A stretch of DNA of 64,000 nucleotides from Trametes villosa (GCA_002964805.2 PUDQ02000001.1:3372001-3436000), one strand, 5' to 3'; counted from the first letter of the stretch, positions 1-12,071 are shown. Made by a program: numbers and translations. Notes: generated by a model not told the origin, from the sequence alone.

Positions 1-2531
1 TGGCCGGTCGTTGCCATCGAGCTTGAACGAAACGCGCCGGCCTCTAGCTTGGCTTCGCTGGCCTGGCGGCACCGAAGCGGGGCGCAAGACCGGGGAAGGG
101 TTGATAGGTGACGACGGTATTGGTGAGGAAGGTGGAAGCGAACCGTTGGAGTAGCGGGGATCAAACCAGTACGGGTAGGCGTGTGGATAGTGGGTTGGAG
201 TAGAGTACACCGACGACCGAGATGGTCCAGCTTCCGAGGAGGACGGTGTATCAGAGCCTCGAAATTGTAGGGGAGGGCGCGCTCGGTGGCTAGGTGTATG
301 CGGCATACCGTAGAACGGCAGCGAGGGAGCCGGATAGTACCCAGAGCCGCTTGACGGCGGCGGAGGAGGTAGGAAGGCGCCTGCAGCCATAAGATACGAG
401 ATATACGCCATGGTAGCTTGTGATTGCTGCGGCGACATGGGCGGAAAGGCATGCTGTAGGGGGTGGGGTGGGTGAGCGACGCTGCTAGCACGTTGGTGAT
501 CAGGTCGTTGGTGGGATAGAGGATACACGGGAGGATATATGGGTAGCGCGGGTATAGGTGCCTCGGATCTGGCACGGTGGTGGCTGCGGGCGGATCGCGC
601 TGATGCAGAGTCTGGTCGACTTGGCTCAATATCGCAATGCGTACGAGAGCGTAGCGCGACGTACCGTCTTCGTGGTCCGTTCGAACAGGTGATGATGTTG
701 GCGGCGGCGCGTCCGAAGAGTATCCGGAGGCTCGCACCGAGCTGCGACCCGGCTGCTTCCGTGGAGACGGTTTGGATGACGACGATTTCTCGGGCGAACC
801 TTCAGAAGAGGACGAGGATACTCTCCGGCGCTTGCGACCCTTCGGAGGAACAGGTTGCGGCGAACAGGACTCGTCAGAAACAGCTGGCGGTTGCGAGTGA
901 TCCCTCCGCGAGCTCGAAGGTTTTGGTGGGGGTTCTGGCGTGACGGGGCGAGGTGCGGTCTCCTTCCCCTTCCCTTTAGCTTTACCCGAGGGTGCTCCCA
1001 TGCCGTCTTGCTTCGCCTTTCGAGAGGTGCGCGCACTGACAGATAGAGGTACCTCTGGAGAACCTGCACGGATGGGTGTTTTTCCGCGGACAGATCCTGT
1101 GCGGCGCACCGTAATGACTACTTCAGGTTTCATGCTAGCCCTCGAGACCTTGCTCGGCGTTTTCGGTGGCGGAGAGGATGCTAGAAGATCTCGAGCGAGA
1201 GGGGCAAACTCGGGACCATTCTGTTCGTCTTCCTGGTCTGACTCGGAGGGCGAGCGAGACTTAGGAAGATAACGTGGCCGAGGCCGCGGCATTTTGGGAC
1301 TAGGCGACCCATCACGTACAGGGATAACAGCCATCTCGGGAGGTTGTTCTGGTACGGAACACGAAGAACGAGGCGGAGTCAGCAACTGTAGGACCTCCGC
1401 AGGTGACGCGGAACGAGGCCGCACAGCAGAAGGCTCTTGAAGGCGAACTTTGGACTGTGCCCTAGCCCTTGGTTGCGACTGTGATCGTCGGAGGGGGGCT
1501 ACGCTCGCGCGCGGACGCGACTGTGATCGGCCCCGTATGGGCGCAACGGGAGATGGGGAACGCGAGAGCGTCAGGTCGATGATGTCGTCGAGTGGGGGCA
1601 CGGAGTGGCGGGGAGGTACGGGCGTATCGTCGATCTCCCATGCGGCTAACTCGTCCTCGGAGGAGTCGTCTTCTGCAGGATGAGGGGGAGGTTTTGACTT
1701 CCGCCGTTGGGGAGTACGTTTGGGGGGAGACGGAGACCGTCTACCATCGCTCTCGTCCTGGCGAGCAGACGATATCGGCGGGTCTGCTTGTTCACTTGGA
1801 CCTGCTTCATCTGCCTCCTCCTCTTCCTCGTAAACCGGCCCATCCGTGTTCGCAGCGCCGTCGTCGTCTGGTTCGTCTTCTTCCTCCTCGTCGCCATACA
1901 GTTCCTTCCTTCGCTTTTCCGCCTCCTCGAATTCCCGGAAAGCCTCGGCGTCTTCTGGATTCTGCTCGTCCGCGGGTGGCACATTCCAATTTTTGTAGTA
2001 CCGCAGCTTCTCCTGAACGACGTCTTCCACCGGCGGTGGGGAGATCAGGTCGAGCTCGTCCGCTGAGTCGTCCTCTCCCGCGACATTCTCCTCTCCTGCG
2101 CTCGTCTCGTTCTCGTCCTCCGCGCCCTGACTGCTCGCATCGTCCGCGTCTGCGGTCGCAAAAGAGCCGATCTCATACGACTTGGCCGCAGAGCGCGTCA
2201 CGCCGCGATCCTTGATGAAGTCGAGGTCGCGCAGGTCAACGATATCGTCCTCATCTAGCGGCTTGTTATAGCGCGCAGCAAGCTGATCCCAGAACGCAAA
2301 GAGCCGGCTGCTAGACTCGAGACGCAGATCGCGAGGTGGTGCGGAGGGCAGGCGTGCGGAAGCAGAGCTAGAAGGCGTAGATGAGAGCCGCGGTCGCTTG
2401 GGAGGAGCAGGCCGGTCGGGGATGCGCTGGAACACGCGCGAGCCGGGGGGTGACAGAGAGGGGGTGATGAGCGGTGGGCGCGGTGGCGGCGGGAGGGGTT
2501 TGTCGGCGAGCTGGGACGGAGGTGCGTCCAT
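1..2531 (-). CDS. Low-complexity nuclear-type protein with Scm3-like block, 3' end outside window
   Basis: Reads leftward from the ATG at 2531-2529 and runs off the window edge. There is one intron, 600-664 (65 nt, donor GTACGTC, acceptor TGCATCAG), which moves the reading into a second frame that stays open to base 1. Residues about 72-124 form the only ordered-looking block: LFAFWDQLAARYNKPLD, then DEDDIVDL and FIKDRGVTRS. This spacing recalls the Scm3/HJURP N-terminal motif that binds CENP-A, but I cannot align it, so this is a tentative resemblance. The rest is disordered: a Pro-rich N-terminus, acidic Glu/Asp runs, a long Ser/Arg/Pro-rich basic region, and a Tyr/Pro-rich C-terminal part with PPPPP and GYYPAP. 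The coding frames are certain by continuity; the function is not. Confidence 0.7.
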   Translation of the reverse strand, partial: MDAPPSQLADKPLPPPPRPPLITPSLSPPGSRVFQRIPDRPAPPKRPRLSSTPSSSASARLPSAPPRDLRLESSSRLFAFWDQLAARYNKPLDEDDIVDLRDLDFIKDRGVTRSAAKSYEIGSFATADADDASSQGAEDENETSAGEENVAGEDDSADELDLISPPPVEDVVQEKLRYYKNWNVPPADEQNPEDAEAFREFEEAEKRRKELYGDEEEEDEPDDDGAANTDGPVYEEEEEADEAGPSEQADPPISSARQDESDGRRSPSPPKRTPQRRKSKPPPHPAEDDSSEDELAAWEIDDTPVPPRHSVPPLDDIIDLTLSRSPSPVAPIRGRSQSRPRASVAPLRRSQSQPRARAQSKVRLQEPSAVRPRSASPAEVLQLLTPPRSSCSVPEQPPEMAVIPVRDGSPSPKMPRPRPRYLPKSRSPSESDQEDEQNGPEFAPLARDLLASSPPPKTPSKVSRASMKPEVVITVRRTGSVRGKTPIRAGSPEVPLSVSARTSRKAKQDGMGAPSGKAKGKGKETAPRPVTPEPPPKPSSSRRDHSQPPAVSDESCSPQPVPPKGRKRRRVSSSSSEGSPEKSSSSKPSPRKQPGRSSVRASGYSSDAPPPTSSPVRTDHEDGTSRYALVRIAILSQVDQTLHQRDPPAATTVPDPRHLYPRYPYILPCILYPTNDLITNVLAASLTHPTPYSMPFRPCRRSNHKLPWRISRILWLQAPSYLLRRRQAALGTIRLPRCRSTVCRIHLATERALPYNFEALIHRPPRKLDHLGRRCTLLQPTIHTPTRTGLIPATPTVRFHLPHQYRRHLSTLPRSCAPLRCRQASEAKLEAGAFRSSSMATTG

Positions 2532-5500
2532 GTGGGATAGCGTCGACGGCGAACTCGAGCTCGTCGCGCTCAGCCACACTCGACACGCTCAGACTCGCAG
2601 ACGCCTGCGAAATCCGCAATGCTCTTTCAACCAGCACGTGACCGAGACGCGCCTATACGCGCCGCGTCGCGTCGGTGGCTGAGCGCTGAACCTCCCGTCC
2701 TACTACCGCCGCTCGCCAACCTGACCCTGGTGTTGGTGGACTCTGTCGCTCTCAGCTGCGTGCAACCAGCACACGACCAGAGTGCATTACGGCAGTCTCT
2801 GCTCCTGTCTAGGAGGTATCTTCACGGCATTCACGCAGTTATTGCATGCTAACCGACTCAGGGACACGCCACCAGAAAGCCGATCAGCACTGTACCACAA
2901 CCTCGCCCAACCACAGTCCTTCAAGTGGTCTTGTGCCACCACCCGCTTCCTGCTTCTGGGCGCAGGGCTGCTCACAAACCCATCGAGCGTGCTGCGATCA
3001 TGGGCCACAGCGCGTCCTGCACGAGGCCAAAGGCCCGCCCGGCTTCGTGCGCCCACCGTTGCCCAAATCCTGCACCTCCCTTCCATCATCGGACCAACGA
3101 CAGGAGGCTCGCTCTCGCCAACTCGTCGTCGAATCGGGCCATCAGCGCGACTTTTGCCTGGGAGGGCGCGAAATGAACGCTGCTCCCATCGATGCATGGC
3201 TGGTTGAGCGGCATCTGTCCTCCCTGTCTGCTCAAGAGCGTTAATGTTTGTCGGGGACGAGCACGCATTGCCGTAACAGCTCAGAAAGGGTCCTACCACC
3301 ACCCTTCAGTGATCACACACACGCGGAAAACAAAACATACCCGCACATACATGTGACGGCCGCCGCCCAGCTCTCCACGGACCATGCCGGCGTCCCTCGA
3401 CACGAGATCATGTCCGTGCACCTCGATTGGGAGCCATCTGCGGCCGACATGGATTCAGGACGCTTCCGCATCGCCGCCGTCGCTATTTGGAGTGCTAGCA
3501 AGGCTTATACGCCAGCCGCCGAATTTCTGGAAACCCGGTGGCCATAACGGCCTCTACGACAGAGACGCGACTTCGCAACCTCGGAGATGAAAAGAGGAAG
3601 CTCACGGGATCCGAGAGCGTCATGACGTCGGCGAGGCACGCGCAGCCTCGGCTGGCTGTGGTTTATACGCGAGGGGCGCGTTGCGTCGCCTCCAGCGGAC
3701 TAAGCGGCGCAGGCGGGAAGCGCAAGGCGGAGCAAGAAGGCACATCGAGACCAGTACGTGCCACTGGAGCTGAATCTGCTCTGTAAGGCCGTACACTTGA
3801 ACGTGAAGGGCGAGGAACTTGAAGACACGCACGATACGAGGCCTGCATGAGAGCTAGCTTGACGGCGATCCTGGCGCTGCTGGGAGCATCAGCATCGGCA
3901 GGCAATGTCCAGGGCGTTCGCGAGGGTGGAACGCAAACTTGCGGCTTGCCAAAGGGGAAGAGCAGCGGGGGCGCACGTTCGTCAACCCTTCGACAATGCA
4001 ATCGAGCTGCCGCTACCGCTGCAAGGCCGTTGCTCCCTGTGGCGCCGCTGGGAAGGAGGGAAGGCGGCGCGCAGCGTGTAGGCCGTCTGGTATTCAGCGA
4101 CGTTCATGTCAATGAGCCCCCGCCACCACGCGCGGGGGTCAGCGCACCCCCAAAAGATCATCCATCGTCCCCCGCGTGCGATGACGGTGCCGACCCAGAC
4201 CTCTTCGTTTGGGAAGCGGCCCAGCGGCCAACGGGAGAATGTCCGGAACACTCGCCCAGGTCGACGGTCGCGCGCCCCCACATCTAATCCGAGCACTGAA
4301 TGCCGCGATAGCGGGGGATCAGCAGCGATTACTCCTAGATAGCGTGCGTCGCGCACCGTGCACCTCCCCGCGGGCGTGCAGCTTCCCGGATTCCAGGCAG
4401 GTACCGCTGGGAACGATGGGGCGGGATGCGCCAGGCGGCGGGCCGTTTCCGTTTTGCGACGATCCCAAAAACGTTCGTGGTGCCGACTGCGGCCCATTCG
4501 TTCCGTGGCGCGGCGGCCTGTGCACGCGGCATGCAGATGCATTCCCAGAGGGCCCGCCCTGGGCCTATGAGCTCAGGCGTCGAGCATGATCTACCGCGGT
4601 GAGTTGGTGACGCGGCCTGAGAGGTGCTAGAATCTGCATACGGCCTGCGCCGGGCGGCGCGTAATGATCCATGGGTACGTAGATGAGCGGTACGCTCACA
4701 GGACCAAAGCCGCAGGCGGAGGAAGTTCATGATTTGCGCTGCGAACACGCGCCCGAGGTTTTGTGGCTGGCAAGCCTGCGCCAGCGTCGCGGCCTTCGTG
4801 GAGCACAAGACCAGGCCAGCTCCGAGGCAGAGTGCCGCTGGCCATCGGCGAGCGCGCTCTGAATGGCGTGATAGAGGGGCGCGTCCGGTTCTCGTCCTTT
4901 CACATTTCGTATGTATGCCGTTTTCTTCCAGTGCGTCTGCCCTTCGAGAGGCGGACTATCATGTGCTTGGAAGTCACACGAGCCGCACACACACGCACAT
5001 AACGTTAAAGTTACGGTTTGCGCGGCCTTTCCGTACGTAAACAGATCCCTTTCTACTGGGTCCAGGTTAGTCCACGGCGCTGCGAAGTCGGTTGAGACGT
5101 ACCATTTGCGCCACAGCGGTGGGCACATGAGAAAAGAACGCAGTAAATTTTACAAAAGGCTCCTCATCAGCTGCTGGGGTCGGGCTAGGAACCCGGTGCC
5201 GAAGTATGTACGAGGTTGAGCTTTAGACGTTGTGGATTTGCAGGAGGCGACGGCGGCCGCTGCGAGGGCGACCATTCAACGGCGTAAAACGAAGTAGAAC
5301 GAAGAGGAGGCGTGACGCGAACCTCGTTGCGCCTCGTTGCGCGCGTCTGCGGCTGTGTCACAAACAACCGGCCGCGCGGCGCGCCGGTGTTCTGTGTCTG
5401 TTTGGCACCACCAGCACCAGCTGCATCAGCCACTGCCCAGATTCTCGCTGCGTGCTCACCCTGAACCTTGCGCTATTCACCTGCACAAGGTGCCCAATAG

Positions 5501-6064
5501 ACCCGGCAACGCCTCTTCTCGAACGCTCGTCCAACCACTCACCGGGGAGACCCGGGAGGCGCGTGCAGCAACAAGTTCTGAGCCGTTCAGGGACCTAGCT
5601 TGCCTCCTGGTACGCAGGCCGATGATACATGATACACTGCGACGCGCACCGCGCGACTCACGAAGCACTTCCCAGACTCGCAGCTCGGATGTGACGTGCG
5701 CCCCAGTCGCAGGCCGCCCAGTCCCCGCGCTCTGGCTGCTGTGGCTTATCGCAGCGCAGCCCGTGCCCGTTCAGGCATAGGCATGCATACGCCCCCGCGG
5801 TTCTGCCGAAAGCCTCCGCCGCCCCTGCGGCTTCTGTCATGACACGGGGCGTTAGCTCGGGGACGCTCGTGTGATCACGTCGTGCGCGCATCCCAGATCC
5901 CCAGATTCGCTCTTCGCTCACTGGCTTGTTCGCTGCCAGCCTGCGGTGCTCGCGGAGGTATATTATGTCGCCAGACGCGGCCGTTCAGACTCGTCCCGCC
6001 ACTCGAGCTTCCTCCGCTTCCTTGCACACTTCCCCACCGCTACCGCTACCCCGACTCGACAGCA
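2532..6064. other. Gene-poor interval of 3.5 kb
   Basis: No convincing gene seen. Open frames on both strands are short, Arg/Ala/Pro-rich and without recognisable motifs. The longest complete one starting with ATG (minus, 3982-4542, 186 codons) has no family features. The right end carries the promoter of the zinc-cluster gene: a TATA-like TATATTATG near 5958 followed by a pyrimidine-rich stretch. Confidence 0.5.
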
Positions 6065-7177
6065 ATGGCTTCCACCGCCGTGCACATGCCCCGACCCACC
6101 GTCAAGGTGTGCAAGCAGCCTATGACATCATCACACTCGTCGCTAACGCGTCTCTCTACAGCGGGCAGCGCTCACTTGGCCCGGCGACACGACGCGTCGC
6201 AGCCATTTCGAGGATTTCCTCCGAGAGATCGGTGCCGACCCCGAGTCGACACACCTGTGCTGCAAGGGTGCGTAGCATCACCCCTGCAACTAGGCCCGTG
6301 GCTAACGCAGCGTATGACCAGGCACCTCCCCGCATCCGCATGGCCATGCGCACACGCATACGCACAAGGGATCGACAACTTCTCTTGGATCTAAGGCCAG
6401 ATTGTCTCCGTCTCGAGCGGTGAGCGCGATCTCAGATCATACCAAGATATCCCTACTCAATGATTATATCATACTCAGGCCGACAAGGCGCGTGCCTCCA
6501 CCGAGGACACCCGCCGCCGCCCCAGCGAGACGCACGTACGCCCCGCGCTGACCCGCGGGCGGACGATGCCCGCCGCACTGGCGACGAGCCCTACGAGCCC
6601 CGCGCTCCCCATCCCCCCGAAGAGCCCCGCGATCTCGTACATCGACCTCGAGAACCACGACGCGACGCCGTCGTATGGCTACTTCTCCTCCGCGCGCGAT
6701 GCGCTCCTCACCGTCGTGGGCAGTGCGCCCGTCGACGAGCGCCCTTCCCGCTCACCCACCCGGAGTTTCTTCCGGGACCGCGCTCCCCTCTCGAGCTCAC
6801 CCGACTCGGACTCGGACTCGAGCCCCTCCCCCTTCTCCACCCAAACCCGCTCGCGCGTGCGCACCCGCACCCGCGACCGCTCCCCGAGTCGCACGCCGTC
6901 CATCGACTCGCTCGACACGGCGTCTTCTTCGGAGGCGCCCGCCACCCCTCGGACGCACTCCGTGCTCGCACACGAGCTGCCGTCGCTCGACGACCTCGAG
7001 CGCGCGTCGCGCTTCAGCGTGCAGAGCACGTGTGTGCACTGTCACCGCGCGGGCTCGAACTTCCCGAGCTGCGCCAAGTGCGGCGAGCGCTGGTGCTCGC
7101 GCGAGTGCCGGCTGCAGGCCGCGGGGGGCGCGGGTGCGCGCGCGCACGCTTGTCACGGACGAGCTGCGAGCGCATAA
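6065..7177 (+). CDS. Cysteine-cluster (MYND-like) protein, tandem paralogue A
   Basis: Four exons: 6065-6106, 6162-6267, 6322-6419 and 6479-7177 (945 nt, 314 aa). The splice sites have branch motifs GCTAAC before the first two acceptors. Residues 15-49 include HFEDFLREIGADPESTHLCC; the third exon begins with a His-rich stretch (HPHGHAHTHTH). A long Ser/Arg/Asp disordered region follows. The last about 50 residues hold SRFSVQSTCVHCHRAGSNFP and then CAKCGERWCSRECR, ending with H-A-C. The spacing C-x2-C-x7-C-x2-C-x4-C-x3-C followed by H/C resembles a short MYND or zinc-knuckle fold. The same C-terminal block recurs in the next gene, so the two are tandem duplicates. The function is unknown; a metal-binding, protein-interaction role is inferred. 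Confidence 0.75.
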
Positions 7178-8583
7178 AGGCCCTGGGCGAGGCGGGGGGC
7201 GAGGCACGGTGCGCTGTGCATATGACATTAGAGTAGAGTTTGAGCATGGCGTCTGGGGACAGTACATACAATTGCGCTGGCGGGGTGCCCCTGGGGACGG
7301 GATCGCCGGGGCGCGTCGACGGGGCTTGGTATCATATGATCTGTATCGTTAGTGCTCTCGCTATACAAGTTCACTTATTCTCATGCACATCGTGTACTGC
7401 GCATGCCCGCCCAGCACCCACCGCTGGCGACGTTCTCACAAGACGGGGGTCCGGACGGCAGTTCCATTCGAAATAAGACGCGATGTGCGCGCGAGATGGC
7501 TGCCGTATTTCCTTCTTGTGACGGGGAACGGGTGCACTTCGTCGTCTTGATGATAATCCGGCTTCGACTGCGGCAGAAGACGGCAAGTGCTCTCGTTGGA
7601 GAGCGTTTGCGATACACGCCTGTTCGGGGACTTGCCATTATCTCAGTGGCCACCACGATCGGCCCAGGATCATAGAGATTGCACGAGTAGTATGAGGACT
7701 TCCTGGTCCTGTCAATTAGCAGTGGGGCTCATGCCAAAAGCTCCTGATAAGATTCCGAATTTTGCTACGGTAGAAGACGGCTAGTGTCGGTGCTCCTTGT
7801 GAAAGAAGAGGGAAAGCCTTCGCGATGTATGCCTATCCAGCGGTGGGTCGATGAGTCCTGTACATGTGATCGGGGGAGATGTGCAAACTCCGTGGGCGAT
7901 AAGTACTTGCGCTCAGTTCACGTTTCTTACGGATACTCTGGTCCTGCCATCGTCGTCGTTGCGCCCGCCGGTGACATGAGTATGTGGCCGATTTAGATCT
8001 CGGGCAGCACGTCAGAGTATTCATATCTTACCGTTCCCCTGGTATCGCTTAGCACGGGAGATTGGTGGTCGTGTGCCACTCGTCGTCCAATAGCGTGGCG
8101 TCCAGCGTCGCCTGCAAGAACGTTCGTGATATTCTGCGGCCCACAGGACAGATGCCGGAGACGTCTGTACGTATCGACGGTGGTGGTGGGCGTCACAGAT
8201 AAGCCTGGAGCGGGGGGAAGCGTTGGAGCATCTGGAGCGATACGTCGGTGCTACAGTTTAAATTTCTGGGGGAGATCGGTGCAGGTACATACTGTACTTG
8301 CCTCCCGACTGCTTCCCGCCCCCGTTCAAGCTTTCTACGTGCATCGCATCTCGCTGCGCATCGCAGGTGTTTTTCTTTGAAGCAGAGTCGATCGGCCAGG
8401 AAAGAACGCGGGGACGCGGCAGAACAGTTCGCTCGATCAATTCAGGGCCAAGCGCCCGCGCGTCGCAGCGTTAGACGCCCGGAACATAACTTTGATCGTG
8501 TGACGCTTTCAAACTGCTTTAAATCCTCTCCAGATTGCAGCTTGTCCTCCCCCACCACATCCACATCCCTCTTTTCGCTCTCG
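7178..8583. other. Intergenic between tandem paralogues
   Basis: 1.4 kb with no open frame I can support. It presumably contains the 3' UTR of paralogue A and the promoter of paralogue B (CT-rich tract just before 8584). Confidence 0.5.
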
Positions 8584-9796
8584 ATGTCCGCTACTTTGGT
8601 ATGCGAGACTAGCACTAGTGCACTACATTCGTCGCATATCCACGAGCAGCATACAGTCGGCCCGCAGCGTCCGGGTCGCTATCGTTGGGTACGTCCCACT
8701 TCCCCAGCCGCGTCGGCTCGCAGCTCTCTCACGTCCGCTTCAGCCAAGCTTCAGCAGTCTTCGCGGCGGCAGCAGCAGCAGCAAAAGCAGGTCTTCTTCC
8801 TTACGCGTCGTCTCCTCCGAAACTACCCCGACGCCCGCCCAGAAGCCCGCCCCTTCCAGTCCTGCGGCGCCGGTGAGAGCATCCTCCGACCGTCCCTCTC
8901 TCGATTCGTCTGCCGCCGACGTCGCGGAGGCAGTACGGGAGCAGGCCCGACTCCCTGAGCCTGCAGTGTCAGCGGCAGCGTGCTCAGCGGAGCAGCAGCC
9001 CTCCTCGCCAGCGCCCAGGACAGCCAAGACTCATGTACGGGCAAAGTCGACCACCGCCGCCGGCGAGCCCAGCCTGCATCGTCTGGACTTTCCGTCGGCG
9101 CGCACGACTCCCCGCGCGCGTGCGTCCTCTTCCGCCACGATGGCCACACAGCCGCGTGTGCACCCGCGACCTCGCCTGCCCTCCATGCTCGCGTCCGTCC
9201 TGACCAGCCCCAGAGCCCCCGCGCACATCCGCATGGCGTCCACCGCGGAGTCAGAGCTCGTCGGCTCGTTTGCACCGACGAGTAGTCCTCGCGAACGGCT
9301 GCTCAGCCTCCTGCACCCCGGGAGCATCGTGCCCTCCCCCACACCGACCGCGCCACCATCCCCGCGCCGCGCCACGCTCCGTCTCTCTACCGACCACGTC
9401 CAACGTGCGAACGCTGCCTCGCACGAGCGTAGACGGCGCACCGCGTCGTCCCCGATCGACTCCCCCTCCTCTCCGCTCCCATCCATCTGCCGCACGCCCT
9501 CGTCCTACTCCGGCTCGGAGTACTTCCCCACCGCGCCCAGCTCGGCCGGGCCTGCCACGCCCGTGCATGTCGCGGCTGCACTTCCACCGTCCGCGCGCAA
9601 GGGCGAGACGCTGCATCCGGTGCTCGAGGGCCTCGAGCGAGCATCCGTGTTCGCGGTGCAGACTGCGTGCGCGACGTGCGGCCGCGGGGGCTCGAACTTC
9701 CCGTGCTGTCCTAGGTGCGGCGAGATGTGGTGCTCGCGCCCGTGCCGCCTGCAGAAGGGGAACGGGAAGCGGCATATTTGCTCGCGGCGTGCGTGA
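8584..9796 (+). CDS. Cysteine-cluster (MYND-like) protein, tandem paralogue B
   Basis: Two exons, 8584-8598 (only 15 nt: start codon plus four residues) and 8657-9796, giving 384 aa. The start is chosen because the long frame has no internal ATG until codon about 165. The ATG at 8584 splices in phase 0 through a 58-nt intron with donor GTATGCG and acceptor CATACAG. The body is Ser/Pro/Arg-rich and disordered. The final about 60 residues read LERASVFAVQTACATCG, then GGSNFPCCPRCGEMWCSRPC and H-I-C, matching paralogue A at the same cysteine spacing. The disordered parts have diverged completely while the cysteine cluster is nearly unchanged, so the cluster is the conserved functional unit. No named family assigned. 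Confidence 0.72.
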
Positions 9797-10295
9797 GCGG
9801 CGTCCTCGCGCCCTCCCTCGCCCCGACTCTCGACTTTGAAGGACTATTTGCTTGTATTTCTGGGGTGGGGAGCCCGCTTACGGTTTACCCGCCCCTATGT
9901 GTGTCGACCTCCCTCTCGCTCTGGGCCGGTGCTTTGCGGTGTCTCTCGCACGTTCGTCGATGTTTTGCCTAGAGGCCAGGTTCTCGGCTCCATAGCACGC
10001 TGTATCATTACGCTTCTCTTCCGTCTACAATCGTCTCGCCGTCTTCGTAGTATACCTTGCTTCATTCAACTGTTGTAGGAGCGCGTCGCCGCCACATCAC
10101 TTCTGTACATACATATGCGTTCAACTCGTAACATATTATCTTAGCTGAATATTCGTCTCCCACGCAGCGACGGCGCGACCACATGGAGTACGACAGCAAC
10201 GACATACACAGGATGGCGAGCGAGATGGTGTGATAGCGATAGTGCTGTTGAGAAGCTAACGCAGACCGTCAACCGGGGCGGTAGGCCGACGCCTC
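9797..10295. other. Convergent 3' intergenic region
   Basis: About 500 bp between the ends of the zinc-cluster gene (plus) and BUD22 (minus); T-rich, expected to hold both 3' UTRs. No gene seen. Confidence 0.5.
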
Positions 10296-12071
10296 TTACG
10301 AGAACTTGATCTTCTTGCCCTGCGCCGGGATAATACTCGGGTTCAGCTTCTCCTTCAGCCGCTTCTTCGCCTCCCACGACGGGTGCAGCGCCTTGTCGTC
10401 GCTCTTCCCGCTCGCGCGTGCTGCCGCCCCGCCCGAGCCTGAACCCACGCCTGCACTCGGCCCGCCGCTCCTCTTAGGCCACCCGCCGTCGACGGGCGCG
10501 GGCGCAGGCGCGTTCCCGCGCTGCTTGAACGAGGGCAGCTTCCCGCGCGGGGGCGCGGTCGAGCCCGCCGGGCCCTTGCCTTTGGCGTCGCGCCGGCGCG
10601 CGTCCTGCTGGCCCGCGGGCCCGTTCTTGACGTGGTTCGCGTTCCTGCCGAACTTCTTCTCCCAGATCCTGCGGGCGCGGACGGTGTGTCAGATTTCAGA
10701 TGTCAAACACTACATGCGGGGGATGTGCGGGAAAACCGGGAGAGGGGGAGGGCAAGCGATAGATAGATAGAGAGAACGTAAAGAGATAGACATAGAGAGA
10801 GGACGTACGCTCGTCGCGCACGCTGTCCGCGCCGGTTCTTCCGAGGCTCGGCGGCTTCCACCTCTGCGTCGGACAGGTCGGACGCGTCCGAGTCGCCGCG
10901 CGTGAAGCCGACGGAGAGCGAGGGCAGGAACGTGGACTCGCCCGCCCTCGCTTTCCCCCGCGCGTCCGTGCCCTTGGCGGGCGTTTTGGCTTTTGGCTTA
11001 GGCTTTGCGGCGGGAGCTTCCTCGTCCCCGCTTTCATCTCCGCCGTCCTCGCTATCTGCGTCGGAGTCTTCGTCGGATGATCCTGCGATACCAGGGTCGC
11101 CGCCGTCGATGGAGCCGGATTCCCAGCCTGCACCGTCGTCCTCCTCATCTCCGCCGTCGACGGTCCCCGACTCCCAGCCTGCAGCGTCTGCCTCCGCTTC
11201 GCTGCCGCTGTCGGCTTCCTCGTCTTCGTCGGAGTCGTTTGTGGCGACGAGCCGGGCTTTCTTGCCCTTGACCGGTAGCACGTCGAGGTCTGCGTCCTCT
11301 TCCTCTTCGTCGCCGCTTTCCTCCTGTGACTCGGGATTCTGTTTCCCTTTTGCGAGGGAGGGGTCTAAGATCTCTTTGAGAGCGAGTACGACTGCATGGA
11401 TGGCGTCCGCTAATGTCTTGGAGCTCAGGAGCCTGCTGTGCACCTTCGCGGCGGAAGAGCCGGAGGGCTGAGGTTGTACCAAGTTCGTCGAGAGCTTCTC
11501 AGATATTGCGGTCTGAACGCCGTCATTCTCCACTAACAGACGCTCTTTGAGAAGCTTAGTCTTGAGTGCCGTGTTCGCGAACGGTTCATGGTCGATATTC
11601 TGGTGTAGATGTGAGCAGAGGTGTAACACACAGAATCTAGCAAGACCGTACCTTGAGCACCTCCAGCTGACGCTCTAGCTCGGCGGGATCCTCTTCCTTA
11701 GCTTTCCCCTTGGCAGGTTTGCCGCCCCTATGCACTCGCCCCGGCCCGTCAGCATGCGCAACCTCCTCAGACAGCCGAAGACCGACCTCGCCGCCTTAAG
11801 CCTCTTCACCAGCTTCCGCAGCTCGAACGCGGCCGCCTTCTTCGCCGCCTTACGCACCTCTTGCACGCCGTGATGCTTACACGCTCTTAGCACACTCAGC
11901 CTGCGCTGGCGACGCGGAGCTCGCGAACGCGCTACACACCAGTTTCTTCGCGATCAGCTCCTCCGGGGCCTCGCGCTTGACCGGGGGACGCCCCGCGGGG
12001 GCGGTCCCTGCGGACCGCTTGCGTTTCGTGCCGCGTTTTGTGCTTGACTCAGCTTGTGCGCTCGGTGCCAT
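10296..12071 (-). CDS. BUD22: BUD22/SRFBP1-like ribosome-biogenesis protein
   Basis: Five exons on the minus strand: 12071-11940, 11875-11787, 11727-11652, 11599-10809 and 10668-10296 (1461 nt, 486 aa). BUD22 family proteins act in the nucleolus in early small-subunit processing. Visible hallmarks: a basic N-terminus; KKLHHGVQEVRKAAKKAAAF at residues 42-61, the family N-terminal helix; a long acidic Ser/Asp/Glu linker with two repeats of the form AGWESG.DGGD; KNRRGQRARRAIWEKKFG near residue 355; and the closing HPSWEAKKRLKEKLNPSI with a KKIKFS end. Intron 1 uses an AAG acceptor (GTGTAAG at 11876), chosen because it joins KKL to HHGV exactly as the family requires. The last intron (10669-10808, 140 nt) is unusually long and contains GATA-type repeats. 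Confidence 0.88.

Noticed and set aside
3982..4542. 186-codon open frame on minus in the gene-poor interval
   Set aside because: It has an ATG but Arg/Pro/Ala-biased composition, no motif, no neighbouring exons and overlapping frames of similar length on the other strand.
6460..7236. 258-codon frame overlapping zinc-cluster paralogue A
   Set aside because: It is an Arg/Pro-rich shadow of the true frame, which carries the cysteine cluster and splices correctly.
8618..9796. Reading paralogue B as one uninterrupted frame from 8618
   Set aside because: The codon at 8618 is GTG, not ATG; a short first exon at 8584-8598 provides a proper start in phase.
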